NCBI GenBank assembly: GCA_022749755.1
Contig: CM040444.1
Span: 18,335,274-18,399,273, forward strand
Origin: Azadirachta indica
Taxonomy: Eukaryota; Streptophyta; Magnoliopsida; Sapindales; Meliaceae
Direction of reading: 5' to 3'
Length of the DNA: 64,000 nucleotides
Of the stretch, positions 36,561 through 52,063 are shown piece after piece. Under the pieces are notes generated by a model. That model ran no database searches. It was given only the letters and a program-made list of their open reading frames with translations, and was not told where the DNA came from. The translations under genes and the position numbers were made by a program. Position 1 is the first letter of the stretch, and each line of letters opens with the position of its first letter.

Positions 36561-37254
36561 TTAATTCAATATATATATATATATATATTTTAAAAGGTTT
36601 TGGGTGAGAGTGGGAAACCTCAACCACAAAAACATTAACCTCTTATTGCTTATTATTATTCAAATTTGGAATGGCTTGAGAGTATCAATCGTACCCCAGA
36701 ACACCTGCACTACACTCAGAAGGCATATATATGTTACAAATAAAAATAATCAAAATTCTCTTCTTTTTTCATATTTTCAATTAAAATTAAATTACATTAT
36801 TTAATAAGTGTATAAAACATATCTAATTTCTAATTTTATTAACACATGACATCAAATTTATAATTAATTCACATATTCCTCTTCTTTTCTTAAAACTTTT
36901 AAATAAGATGAAAATAATAAATTACGATATATATGAATTAAATTTGGTATCATGTATTAACAGAAATTAGATATACTTTATTTTTTGTTAAATAATATAA
37001 TTAATTTCAATTAAAACTATAAAAAAGAAGAAAATTTTGTTTATTTTTATTTCTATGAAATATCACATATATGTATTTATTATATTTTTTATTTATATTA
37101 AATACAAGCTTAATTTTTTATTTATAAAAATATAAAGAAGATAATATAATATTTTCAAATAGATATATCACATATAAGAAATAAAAAATACTAAAAATAT
37201 TTCATTAAATTTTATAGTATATATATAATATATCATATTAAGAAATTATAAAAG
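36561..37254. other. Intergenic, nothing recognised
   Basis: Strongly AT-rich. The 66-aa ORF at 36604-36804 has no recognisable content. Confidence 0.4.
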
Positions 37255-37760
37255 AAGAGGGTTGAGCATATGTTAGCATGAATTCGATCCAACTTATTGT
37301 TAGGATTTTCTTGATAAAATGTTTACATTTCTAAATTTTTTATTGAAATAATAAATTAGAAAAGAGATTTTTGATTTTAAAGTTTTATTTTTGAAAAATA
37401 GTGACTAAATTTTTTACAATTAAAAAAGTATATTTTACTTTATTATTTTGATAAAATTTAGGGTAAAAATAATAATAACTTAAGATATCAACAAGCAAAA
37501 CAAAAAGTCAACTGGAGATATCTGTCATTTTTCCATACTTCAAAATTATTTGTTTTTTTACCAAACTTCAAAGAGTATTTGTCCTTTCCCATATGCTTCT
37601 TGGAATACCTATCAATTTTTCTAAAATAAATTACTAAATATTTTTCAATTGTAATATTATTAAAACATGGCTTAATATTTTAGTATTTGAATTTTGAAGA
37701 AATAACAAATTAAGACATGGTTTATTCAATTTATTTACTCTTTCAGTAGTTTTTTGCTTT
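37255..37760 (+). repeat. Direct repeat, copy 1 (second copy at 38441-38960)
   Basis: Both copies run from a GGTTGAG.ATAT.TTAGCATGA start, through TGACTAAATTTTTTACAATT-like sequence, to GTCCTTTCCCA and ATCTATCAATTTTTCTAAAA, about 1.2 kb apart. The last portion also occurs inverted at about 35330-35380. No coding content. Confidence 0.6.
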
Positions 37761-37942
37761 ATAAAAAATGCGAAACAGTTATTCTTAAAAATCTTTTAAG
37801 AAAACTTAAAAATATATATTATGATTATATATTTTCTAAACGAGGCAGTAAAATTTTATTTAAGGTATAAGAATGTGGAGTACAAGAGCAGTCCCAAGAG
37901 GAAAAGGGAAAACAAAAAGGCTTGTGATTAATATGAATAACA

Positions 37943-38024
37943 CTTCGACAACAGGATTCAAACCTGCGCAGGCAGACCCCAACAGATTTCAAATCTGTCT
38001 TCTTAACCACTCGGACACATCGAT
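37943..38024 (-). pseudogene. Decayed tRNA-Ser(TGA) gene
   Basis: An 82-base minus-strand sequence with the class II tRNA-Ser layout: TGTCCGAGTGGTTAAG (D arm), ACAGATTTGAAATCTGT (perfect anticodon stem around anticodon TGA), a long variable arm, and CAGGTTTGAATCCTG (T arm). The acceptor stem has one mismatch at the first pair. GGTTCGAATCC of normal tRNAs is GGTTTGAATCC here, and a D-stem G is A. These C-to-T and G-to-A changes suggest an inactive, methylation-decayed copy. The long variable arm and TGA anticodon mark it as serine. Confidence 0.75.
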
Positions 38025-38299
38025 ATGTATATATTATGATTTGAATAGAATAAGAAAATTAAATCCTGATGGCAAGGAATTTGGATTACTACATCTTTGT
38101 ATTTCTTTCTATTTTTACTAGAATAATAAACGTGATTATTCCTTAAGAAAAAACGTTGGAGATCAGGGTTGACCCTATAAAACTTGTTTATTTAACCATG
38201 GTAAGTGGGGTAATATTTGAGTTTTAACAGTAGTTATTTAAGGTTAGATAAATATTGAAAACGAAAATTGGCAGATAATGCCTTGAAGTATTACTTATT

Positions 38300-38385
38300 G
38301 TCATTTTGCTACTGTTTACACTACTTATGCAGCTGATGAACAAAAGAAAGAATAGGAAAACTGCAAGAATTGATTTGACAATTAA
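38300..38385 (+). pseudogene. GH1 exon-1 relic 1
   Basis: CTTATGCAGCTGATGAACAA and the following bases match the signal peptide end and mature start of copies B and C (AADEQKK.EENCKK.FD), with a stop codon after DEQKKE. Only about 85 bases are recognisable. Confidence 0.65.
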
Positions 38386-38440
38386 AATGCTTCGTTTAAT
38401 TTTTTTTTATAATACGTATCATACAATTACTAGGAAAAAA

Positions 38441-38960
38441 AAAGAAAAGGTTGAGAATATTTTAGCATGAGCTGATCCAACTCATTATTAGTATGTTTTA
38501 ATAATTGTAATATCTTTTCTAAATTTTTTATAGAACTAACAAATTGCAAAAGAAATTTTTTATTTTATAGTTTTTTTTGAAGAATAGGGACTAAATTTTT
38601 ACAATTAAAAAAAAATATATCTTATTTTATTATTTTAATGAACTTTAAAAATAAAAAAATAATAACTTAATATGATAACTGACAGAAGTGAAAAACAAGC
38701 GGAGTATCTATAATTTTTCCATACTCCAAGGTTATTTATTTTTTCCCAAACTTCACAGAAGATTTGTCCTTTCCCACCTACTTTATGGGATATCTATCAA
38801 TTTTTCTAAAATAAATTACTAATTATAAATTCTTCAATTGTAATCTTATTAAAAAAATGGTTGAATTTTGGATAAATAACAAGTCAAGACATGGTTTATT
38901 CAATTTGTTTGTTCTTTCAATAATTTTTTTGTTTTTATTAAAAATGCGAAAAAAATTAAG
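38441..38960 (+). repeat. Direct repeat, copy 2 (first copy at 37255-37760)
   Basis: Partner of the repeat described at 37255-37760, diverged but collinear over about 500 bases. Confidence 0.6.
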
Positions 38961-39688
38961 CTTGAAGAAACATCAATACAAAGCATAAAAATACTTCAAA
39001 TTAAAAATTTTTATAAAAATGTAGACTATATAGTAATATAATATAACATTATTATATCAATTTATATGGATAGGTTGTATATGTAACAATAATAATATAA
39101 TTTTTTTTAAATATATTGTTCTTCAAATGTGCTAGTCTATATAAATAATATTTTTATATTAAATATTAAATAAAATATTATAAATTATTTTTTGAATAAA
39201 AATTTATCTAAATTTTAAATTTTTAGACATGATAAATTTATGTAAGTATTAAATAAAATTGAATGATCAATTTTATAATTTTTAAAATGAATAAAATATT
39301 AATATTTTATTCGTCTGATTATCAATGCATTATAAAATTAAATGTATTATTATTTTAATATTTATTTTCAATTAGAAGTTGAAAATAATTTTTTCACTAA
39401 TTATTATTATATAACGGTATAATTGTTATTTTTTAGTAAATTAGAAATTTTTATGGGTATTTTTAAAAATTATTAAGATTATTTAAGTTAATAGTCTAAA
39501 TTTTAGGGATTCATATATTATTATATTTACTCTTATCAACTAATGGAAGAATGATTTAGACTATTATGGAAACAAATGAAAGATATCGGAATATTATGTC
39601 AAATAATAGAAAGGAATCGAGAGTTCCCCATTGTTGTAAATAATGAGTATTAAAAAAGAAATTGATAGATACTCCCCTAAAGTATTTT
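38961..39688. other. Intergenic, nothing recognised
   Basis: AT-rich, no ORF of note. Confidence 0.4.
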
Positions 39689-39890
39689 TTATGGTCTCTC
39701 TGCTGTTGTTACACTGCTTATGCAACTGATAAAGAAAAGAAAGTAGAGATAAATTGTAAGAAAGGATTTGACACTACCGGGATGAGCAGAAAAGCTTCCT
39801 TTAAGGATTTGCGTTCAAAATGACATCATAAGTGTATCAAGTTAACGGCGTGGCTAATAAAGGCATGGGAGGGGACTCTACATCTTAATA
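39689..39890 (+). pseudogene. GH1 exon-1 relic 2
   Basis: About 200 bases match exon 1 of copies B and C: ATGGTCTCTCTGCTGTTG, then NCKKGFDTTGMSRK, a frameshift, then remnants of FGTASSAYQVEG and ANKG.GG. No downstream exons can be found. With the relic at 38.3 kb this shows more lost GH1 copies between B and C. Confidence 0.75.
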
Positions 39891-41667
39891 TGTGATAAGA
39901 AATAATTATGTACTGAATCAAGAGCCAATATTTTTATATGATGTCATGTTGTGTGTTTTCAAGGTTATGTTTTGAATTCATATGAAACAGACATCGTTTA
40001 AGGTATAAGAAAATCTTCGACGTGCTTAAGGATAGGTTTGGGAAGTTTGTGCAATAATTAGTTGTTATGTGCTTAATTTTATATAATGTGACTTATAAAG
40101 ATTAATGCTTGATTTTAAGGTAATTGAGTTATTTTCCTAGCAACATCAGAAGGCAAGTATACTAAACTTTGAATAATGAATCACAATACACGTATGTATA
40201 TGTATGTTTGATTATGAAAAACATTGGTTCGTTTACGATTGTTGTGTTCATGTATTGATTACAATTATGTGCATATGTGTTCCTATTTTCTTACAAATTA
40301 TAGGCATTAACATTTAGCATGAACATATATATGCTTTATGTTTGAGAAATAAGATAGTACATTTATACAAAAAGTGTTTGTGAAAGTCAAAATTCATTTA
40401 TACTTTTAAAGGAATTTAAATTTATTATTTTCTTAGTAGGCATTTTTTAAGTGTATGCATAGTCTTATGATAAATGTGGCCATTTCTTTGGTTTGTATAT
40501 AACATATGTTTTATGTGCTCCATATAATATAGAAGAGACTTTTGAGTATCCTTATGACTTTTCAGTCTTTGCCTTCATTCATCAATGTATTTGTGTATAT
40601 GGGAGAACTTCCTAATAATTGACTCAAAAGTTTGGCTCTTACCTTCAAACATGAGCATTGTTCGTTATGTGTGAATTATTGTACCCCACTGGTTATTTTC
40701 GATGGGTGCACAGACTCAATATGCAATAAGTGATAAATAAAATCTTACTTAACAATATTTGAATGAAGATATTTCCATTAAATTGTTAGTAAAAGTTTCA
40801 AAGTGAATCTACAATATGCACAAATTCGAAAGAAATTATTTTTTAATAAGCATCCTATGAAAACGAACATGATTTTACAATATTGCATCTCATACTCATT
40901 TATTATTTAGTATGTGTGTATTTTTGTATGTAAAAAACTATATACTTGCTGAATTTAATACTCCGCATAGGTTATTATATTCTAAGATAAGTAAATAATT
41001 TTTTGGTCTTTTAATTTTTATTCTAAATTAACTTTTAACTTCGTTCTTATAAAATAAAAAATTTTCAAATGTTTCATCTTTCTCTGTACATAAAAATGAG
41101 AATATCTTTAGTATTAGCTTGTTAATTTACTTTTGATATACTTCTATATATAAACACTAAACAAAATTTGTAATTCACGAACATGAGATATTGGTATTTC
41201 GAAATATTACGCAGTATAACACTCAAAAAAGTTATGTGAACAAGCTGCAGTTGGCGCTGCGTAGGTGGCGGCTGGGCAAAAGAACATGATGAAACCCTAA
41301 TTAGTGTTTTGAACAAACCTAATATGGTCGCCAGTTGTGTGATGGCAGTAGGGTGGCACGTTGGTGAAGGTACTTTTATTATCTTTTATATTTTTTTATA
41401 TTTTGACTATATAAATGTATGTTTTCTTTAATTTATATTATATTAATGAATATTATAAATATACTATAAAATATATAAGTAATGTTAAAAATTTATTGAA
41501 AATAAATATACTTTATTAATATTTATATAAATATAATTGGTCAAATCTTAGGGGATAGGGGCTACAGAAATTGAGGTTTCAATTGTTGCTAACAACATTC
41601 AATTTAGTTCTAATTATCCTATCTATCCAATATTCTCTAAACTAATTAAATTTAAATCAATTTTTTC
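39891..41667. other. Intergenic upstream of GH1 copy C
   Basis: No gene is recognised in 39.9-41.3 kb. 41.33-41.67 kb resembles the copy B upstream region. Confidence 0.4.
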
Positions 41668-41723
41668 TATAAATAGCCAAGAATGCAAGCTAGCGAATCA
41701 CATCTCTTTTCTCTTAGTTCATC

Positions 41724-43890
<2,167 letters not shown>

Positions 43891-44946
43891 AAATAATTGT
43901 TTAGGGTTTTAGGTCCAGAATGTGCTAATGATTTTATTTATTAATAAAGTTCTTGATTTCTTTCTATGTCCTGGTTAATATGCAATGCAATTTATTAAAT
44001 TATTATTGATATTATTGTTGATTATTCTTTATAGCATTAAACTATTATTTGAATGCTTAAAACAAAAATGAAATAATACCATCTGAGAAAATTGCAAGAT
44101 AAGAGATGTAACAATATTATTGTTTAACTTGCCCAAATTGGATACTAAAAAATGAAATTAAAGAAAATGAATCAATTAAATTAAATTTGTAAAAAAATAT
44201 TAGAGAAAATTCATACAAAATGTTACTTGTATTCCAAAATTGTTTTTATATACAAAATATTTTTGGTATCTACAAAATCTGTTGCAGCCAAATTTCCTTA
44301 ATTAGCTCATTGTTGATGTACTTATTTCTGTGTTATTTATAATATTTTAATTTCTTATAATGTGTTTTATTAAGTGATAATAATTCAAAATTTTCTGAAC
44401 GGGCCTTATCTTTTTATTTTCTCAAATTGTCAATAAAAGAAAATCTTAAATTTTAAAAGATTCTTTCATATGTATACATTTTTTCTCTTTTTTTTTTCTT
44501 TTAAATATGTGTATTTGGTCTTGATATAGAATGGAAAAACAGACAAAAAGGATGTTTTCTATTTCCATAAACAAAGATGAAATAGGATATGATTATACTA
44601 TTATATTCATTGTCTAAAATAAATTCGCTCTTCAAAATTTCAAAGTAAAAGAACAAATGGTTGAATGGGGCACTTGAACCTAACTCTTCATTACTGTAAA
44701 TGTTTAACCATCAAAAATAAATTCTTAAAAATATCATATTGATTGTTAAAAATAAATTAACCAAAAAATTAGAGTGGGAAAGTTACCATTTAAAATTTGA
44801 AAAGTTCTGATTTTATATCCACTTAATGTGATTTAAAATATTTTGTAAAGTGAAAGTGAATAGATATTTGGTTAATTAATTTATATCCTTCTTCATCTAT
44901 ATCCGAAATTCTCTTCAAATAAATTTAAATCAACCTTTGATTTTCC
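43891..44946. other. Intergenic between GH1 C and D
   Basis: AT-rich with no gene. The copy D TATA box ends this stretch. Confidence 0.45.
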
Positions 44947-45020
44947 TATAAATATCCAAAATTACAAGCTATAACAAAACTCATCGCTTCCCCATTTTCT
45001 TCATCGTGCGCGGTAAAAGC

Positions 45021-47260
45021 ATGAAAACAACAGCTTTCCTTTGCATTTATGCTGCCATTGCTTTTGTTTACACTACTTCTGCAGTTAAACAAAATGAAAA
45101 AGTAAAGTACATTGGAAATGTAAACGACAAATGCTACAGAGGACTTGATACAGCCGGAATGAGCAGAAGAAGCTTCCCGCGAGGGTTTGTGTTCGGAACT
45201 GCGACTTCGGCGTATCAAGTTGAAGGCATGAGTGATAGATGCGGAAGAGGACCCTCCATCTGGGATCCTTTTGTTCATACTCCAGGAAATATTGCTGAGA
45301 ATGCTACTGCTGATGTGACTGTGGATCAATATCATCGTTACATGGTATTGAAGATGTAACAACAATATGATATTTCTTGAGAAATTAAATTGAATTTGCT
45401 CGTTTGTTTAACAGTTTTTGTATTTGGTGACTTACAGGAAGATATTGATCTCATGGTAAAGTTGAATTTTGATGCATATAGATTTTCAATTTCCTGGTCC
45501 AGGATCTTCCCAAGTGAGTATTTTGTATTGATCTTTTTTCTTTCTTGGTTAATTATTGTGGCTTAATTAACATATCGTTGAATATCTTGCAGATGGAGTT
45601 GGACAAGTAAATCCCGAGGGAGTTGCTTATTACGATAGGTTGATTAACTACATGCTTGCAAGAGGTAAATAAACTACCAAAAAAAAAATTTATCTGAAAT
45701 TTGACAGAAATAATTAATACTGATCTATTTTTATGTGTATAGGCATTACTCCATATGCAAATCTGTATCACTACGATCTTCCATTAGCTCTCCAGAAAAA
45801 ATATCTTGGAATGCTAGATCGTCAATTTGTGTAAGTAATTGAACAACATTGCTAAATTTTCTCTGAATTTATATGTCTATATATTACTTACTAATTACTT
45901 ATTTTCTAATTCATCTTTCAGGAATGACTTTGCAAATTATGCAGAATTTTGTTTCAGGGCATTTGGTGATAGAGTAAAGAATTGGTTTACATTTAATGAA
46001 CCAAGAGTTATAGCAGCTCTAGGATTTGACAATGGAATTAACCCTCCATCAAGGTGTTCTAAAGGAGTCGGTAACTGTACGGCCGGAAACTCTGGCACTG
46101 AGCCTTATACTGCTGCACATAACATGATTTTAGCTCATGCTGCTGCTGCACAAAGATATCGCCAAAGATACCAAGTAAAGATTTTTATCTTTCAATCTCT
46201 AACTTATTTTCAAATTGAGTCATTAAAAGTTCTCCCTAATAGAGAATCTATTGATTGTTTTCAGCCATTTCAAAGAGGAAGAATTGGAATTCTTTTAGAT
46301 TTTGTTTGGTATGAACCTCGCTCGGATTCAGAGGCTGATGAAAAAGCAGCTCAAAGAGCAAGAGATTTTCACATCGGATGGTAAATTCTTCTTCCAATTC
46401 TAATGCTTCACATCGTGAATTTACCTTAACATTCTATTGATTTCTTGACGCATAATGGGTAGGTTCTTACATCCTATTACATATGGTGAGTATCCAAAAT
46501 CAATGAAAGAAATTGTGGGACATAGGCTTCCCAAATTTACAGAAGCAGAATTTCGGATGGTGAAGGGATCACTAGACATTTTGGGTGTGAACCAATATAC
46601 AACCTACTACATGTTTGATCCTCCTTGGCCTAAATCCAATATCTCAAGCTATCAGAATGATTGGGGCGTTGGTTTTGCTTGTAAGTACATACACCTCTTG
46701 TAATTTTAATTTGTTTTCCAATATCACTTTCCTCCACCTCCTATAACCAAACTTTAATTTCCTTTTTGAAAACTGCAGATGATCGTGATGGAGTGCCAAT
46801 TGGTCAATTGGTAAGTAAAAATTTTCATATCAGGATTTATGTAATGGAAATTAAATTCTAAATTTCCAAATATTTTTCCATGCAGGCACATTCTACATGG
46901 CTTTACATTGTACCATGGGGTTTATACAAAGCTTTAAATTATGTAAAGGAAAACTACAAGAACCCAGTGATGATTCTTTCAGAAAATGGAATGGATGATC
47001 CTGGAAACTACACACTTACAGAGGGATTACTTGACCATACAAGGGTTAATTACTTCAGAGAGTACATATCTTATCTGAAAAAGGCTGTGGATGACGGAGC
47101 AAATGTAGTTGGCTACTTTGCCTGGTCATTGTTAGACAATTTTGAATGGTTATCTGGGTATACTTCTAGATTTGGAATAGTTTATGTCGATTTCAATACT
47201 CTTAGGAGGTATCCCAAAATGTCTGCTTATTGGTTCAGGCAGCTTTTGAGAAGATATTAG
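45021..47260 (+). CDS. GH1 beta-glucosidase copy D, BGLU44-like (intact, 9 exons, 517 aa)
   Basis: Exons 45021-45344, 45438-45513, 45593-45664, 45743-45830, 45922-46174, 46265-46380, 46463-46680, 46779-46810 and 46886-47260 join in frame to 517 codons plus TAG. Signal peptide MKTTAFLCIYAAIAFVYTTS; acid/base Glu in TFNEP (about residue 213); nucleophile in LSENG (about 426); FEWLSGY present. The ATG used by B and C is GTG here (45006-45008), so translation should start at the next in-frame ATG, corresponding to Met6 of B, which still begins a good signal peptide. Compared with A-C it keeps an extra intron (46811-46885) inside the last coding block. It has DPPWPKSN where B has NPPDGPSN near the active-site loop, so substrate preference may differ. 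The 3' half was copied to 52.8 kb. Confidence 0.95.
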
Positions 47261-48479
47261 GAGTAATTAACGGTTGTTTTGTTTAGGGTTTTAGGCCTTA
47301 AGGTTTTAGGTCAATGTTGAACAAAGGTGCTAATATTTTTCTTAATTAATAAAATTCATTTACCTATTTCTTGAAAATTTTTTTATTTGACATTTTTACA
47401 CATTAAATAAATTAACTATATTGAGATCTTATTATATATTGAAATTTGAAAAATTGTTTCACTTTGTTAAAATGTGATGAGAAAATATTTAATATCAATA
47501 GTTATTAAGAAATAATGGTTAAAGTTATTTTATTTTATGTGTTTATTTAGTGTCAATTTATCTATGCTGAGATTAATGAATAAATCAAATATGACATTGA
47601 TTACTCTAAAAATACCTGTTTAAAATTTGATGCATAGCCATACATACCTATTTAAATTGAATAATAGTCAAACAAATTATTGAAAAAACTATCTTATGTT
47701 TTTAAAATATTAATTAAAAGAATTTCTTTAAATAAAAGATATTAATAGTATTAATATTAATAAAATTATCATACTAAATCTGTCCAATATTTGTTAAAGT
47801 TATTTAAACATAAAAAATTTTGATCATTTGTATTTGATATTTAAGAATTTTATGGTACCTTATGTAAATTATAAAAATTAACAATATCTTAATTTCAAAT
47901 ACACCTTAAGCAACATCTAAATGTATATTTATGGGTCAATGTAAACTTGATGGTCTGTCAAGAACGATTATTCAAAACCAAAAAAAATTATAATGAAAGA
48001 AATAAAGAAAAAAAATGTGCTTCCTTGACTTTGGTTTCAGGGGTAGTCAAAGTGAATATATATATTTTTTTATTAGTGTATGAAATTCGTGGATACTTCT
48101 ACCTATATTATCTTTGACTAGTCAAGATTAGCAATTTTAATTGTCATTTAATTTAAAGTAATCACTATTGTAAATTGGTCAAACTTTCAATATTCGTGAT
48201 ATGAGAATATTGGTTATCATATAGTTTACATTATTTAATTTATTTATTGTCCTGAATTTGTTATTTCAACAACCAACGTTATCGTACCACTTCTGTTTAA
48301 TTTATCTGGCATTATTTTTATAAATTCTAACTGTTTTCTGTGTGAAGTTTTAAAAAAAATTTATAATTTTATTCTAAATTCTTTTAGTTGCTTATAATTA
48401 CCAAGAATTTATATTCAGGGTTAGCAGAAAATTAAAAAAATAAAAAAGAGCAAAAGAAAGAGAGAGTATATTATAGAAC
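47261..48479. other. 3' flank of GH1 D, duplicated at 53.6-54.6 kb
   Basis: Collinear with the sequence after fragment E', including CTTAATTAATAAAATTC and ACTTCTACCTAT-ATTATCTTTGACT. 48060-48102 is the single-arm ancestor of the palindrome at 54438-54511. No gene. Confidence 0.6.
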
Positions 48480-48790
48480 AAACCTTTGTTTTAATATTAG
48501 TTAATTTTGAATGTACTTGGTAAAAGGAAAGACTGCAAACTAACCCAGATCCAGGAAGACAATTTGAGCTCCGAATTCAAATGTAAAGATATATATAATA
48601 AAATCTCTGATTAGAAAAACACCTAGTTCAACAAAGTAAATGCTAATGAAAGTTCTTGGTTTGATAATTTCAATTTCAAAGTCAACTTACGTTTCTGAAA
48701 TTATACTGCAGACTGTCGTGAGCAAGAAGGTATGTAGCTCAGAAAATGATGTGCAGTTCCTGCTGCTTATTCTCTTTGGTTATGGTAAAT
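48480..48790 (+). pseudogene. RLP upstream-region fragment 1
   Basis: Matches the leader region of the RLP gene (about 55390-55600): AACAAAGTAAATG, AAAGTTCTTGGTTTGATAAT, CAGAAAATGATGTGCAGTTC. It stops before the start codon, so it is promoter and leader sequence only. Confidence 0.65.
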
Positions 48791-51738
48791 ACCATTAAGA
48801 GGTATGGTAAATACCATACTTGAGATATAGAAATCTTGAGACACAACTGGGAAAGAAATGATATAAACACCAGATGAAATAATTCACTATTATTATTTGA
48901 TGTCCTGACACCTTAACTTGACTATATTTAATAGAATAATCTTTGATTCCCTGAATTACAATTTCCTGGATGAATATCCATTGTACACAAGAAAAAAAAA
49001 TTATGGTGTAAATTTTTATTTAATTACGTCTCTTGGTTCTTTTCTTTTTCTTTTTTTGGTTTTTTTTTTTTTTTTTTTTTTTTTGTTGATAAACTTTCTT
49101 CTAGGCTGAATATATTGCTTTCTTTGCGGCAAGACAATTCATAAATTATGATTGCAAATTTTATCTTAAAAGTTTGAATTATCAACTCTATTGTTGGGTG
49201 TCAATGGCTCCTAATTAAAGTTGTTACTACCCTTACTCTTTAACTCTCTAATTAGAGGGTAGGGGTTCAATTTCTCTTAAATGCATAATGAGACTATTTT
49301 CCTTCCACAAAATGATGGAGGCAATTAGATCCAATCAAGACTTTCTATGCTGATAATTTATTGTGACAATTCTATGGTTAAGGCTCATAAACAAAGAGCG
49401 TCTTAGAACATATAAAAACCTTTTGAGATATGAGCGCCCAAGAGAGATTGAGGTTTGTCATTATTGATACTTCAACCCACTCGTTTGTCAAAACTGCATA
49501 ACTCGTAACATTAAAGGGACTAAATGATGATGGCTAAACTTGACAATTGACCTAAGCCTAAGCCCACAGCACAACAATGTTGTCTTAGTATATTCAACAT
49601 GCTAGATTCAAACTACTTTTAGGGTATAATTTATGGGCCGTGATGCGGAAGATATGAGTATATTCAAAGAAATTCTAATGTATGATAAACTTTAGTCAAA
49701 TCTCATTTGGAGAGAATTTTGACCCAATAAGGAAGCAACATGGGATTGAACTAGTAACAAGAAAGCTTAGGAATATTCTAATATGGTCAAAAAAACACGT
49801 ATTAGACGCTCAGTGTTATTTAAGGGAGGCTTTCACCATAGTAGGACTACATAACATAGGAAAATACTATACAAATGAAAGAAGAAGACTTTCATTAACA
49901 ACAAATATGCTATAAACGTTTCACTGAGAAAGCACATAAAATTATGATTAATATGAATAGGGCTCACGAATCTATAAAAGAGGGAAAAAGATTAACAGAA
50001 GACAACTTACAGAGACAGCGAGAGATTAAGATGAGGAAAATTACCCGAGGGCTACCATGAGGGGCATTTATTTTTGGGTTATTCTAAGTGCTTGTTAACT
50101 ATAGGAAACTTGTCATATGTCTACTCGCATTATTTCCATTATTTCTTGGTCTTACTCACTTCCACACTGCGAGTCATAAATAGAGTGTTTTTCTCAAAAA
50201 TTTATAACCCGTTTGAAATTATTATTGAAAAAGATAAAAGTGATTTTTAACAGCCAAAAATTTATAATCACTTTTAACAAAATCAGTTCGTGTAGATTTT
50301 AAAAAACAGTTACTTACAAGTAAGTCTCTTTAAATTTATAAAATTTCAAAATTAACCTTAAAATAATTATTAAATTTCTTTAATTAAAAAATGAAATTGT
50401 TAAAATCAAATTTTTTTTTATATATTCATACTTTTATATTAATTATTTTATAAGCTATGATTGGATAAAAGAAAGTAGACAAAAACATTTAATAAATATT
50501 CACACTCTTACATAAAAGATTAATCTATATTTCAATCACTCATCTGTTTTTATTTAGAAGATAATTATTTTATAATAAAATATATATTAATTATAAAAAC
50601 TAATATATTTTAATTTCAAATATACATTAATATAGTAAAATCTGATTATTTATAGGGTAAAAAATATATTTATGATTACAAAAGTACCTGAAAACTTCAT
50701 AATCTTTTAGTTGATGCTATCTGTTTAGACGGAAATCCATGCAAATAATTAGGTTTATCTTACAAATTAAATTAAATATATATAATTGAAATAAAATATA
50801 AATTTTGTATTTCTATTTAATTTACAATACATTTTTTTAATTGACACTACAAATTTTAATTTTATTTATTTAATAAATACCTCAATTGCGACAATAGACT
50901 TCCATTGCAGCTATTAATATATTTGTAGAAATATATATAAAAAATTATTTAGATTTTTGGGATACAACCAAAATAATTTTACTTTCTATTTAGTAGAAAA
51001 TATATCTTAAAATTGTTATTAAATTAAAAAAAATATTTAATTACATAAAATAAATAAATACTGTTAATTACACATTAAAATAAAAAAGCAATAAACTTTT
51101 CCTATAAATACAAAATCTTTCTATGTGCTTTGACTTCTCGGTACAATTGCATATCCATGTGTTTTTTACAATTAAAACATCCATCAACTAAGATTTTCCA
51201 ACAACTTAACCCGAAGGACAATTTAAGCTCCAAATCCAAAGAAATCTATATACAATCATTATTTATTCAACAAGTCGGAAAATGTTACAACTATACCATT
51301 ATTTATTCAACAAACCAATAAACGGTTATGATAATTCATTGCAATGATAGGAGATTGATCAATAATTACAATTAATGTTGTAAGAATAATTGGTAATAAA
51401 TTTGAAAGGAAAAATAATTAAAGATCAAAATATTAGTATAATTTTTAATTTAAAAGTTAAAATGAGATTATATTAATTATTATAAAATAAAAATAAAAAT
51501 AAAAATAATATAATCATTTTATAAATTTTCTAATGTTGAGGGATAAAATAGTTAATTTATAATAATAATAGTTATGTAAGCGATAATTTCATGTTTCTAC
51601 TAAAGTCAGGAAGTACTTTCATTTTTAAAAGTTAGGGGTATTTTACATAGGGTAAAAACGTAAGGGGTAAGTTATTTTTCTCTAAAAATTTGAGAAGTAT
51701 ATCCCTTACTTCATGCTATGAAAATTCGTATTTGTATT
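48791..51738. other. Insert in duplication copy 1, no gene recognised
   Basis: This stretch has no counterpart in duplication copy 2. It includes a poly-T tract near 49060-49084. ORFs at 48918-49109 and 49682-49915 show no known domain. It may be a decayed transposon. Confidence 0.4.
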
Positions 51739-52063
51739 AGATTGAAATTTTCAATTTCAATGTCAATTGATAATTTGAAATTCTATTGTAGTCTACTGTG
51801 TACCATAAGGTAGTTCATTGTATAATTCCCTTGTCACTGCTTCTTCTCTTTTGCTATATGGATATTGAGGGTTCCTGTTGCTTATTCTCCTTTGTTATAA
51901 GATAATAAACAAATCTGCTTTGCCTAACAGCAAAAGCAATGAACTTTGTTTTGCATTTTGTATAATTATTCCTGTCGTACGTTGCCTCTGATCATCAAGC
52001 CTGCAATCATTTGGATCCTGACTCTCTCTTGTCTCTCAACTCCAATGTATCATATAATATTCT
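51739..52063 (+). pseudogene. RLP fragment 2, 5' end only
   Basis: Leader plus the first 125 bases of the RLP coding region, with ATG at 51939 and a signal peptide resembling the intact gene (MNFVLHFV). It breaks off after SNVSYNI at about 52063, where unrelated AT-rich sequence begins. One frame change (GCCTCTGATCATC) interrupts it. Confidence 0.75.

Noticed and set aside
37873..38121. 82-aa plus-strand ORF
   Set aside because: It is the antisense of the decayed tRNA-Ser and its flanks.
49682..49915. 77-aa ORF in the 49-kb insert
   Set aside because: No recognised domain, no TATA box or signal peptide, and it lies in sequence absent from the sister duplication.
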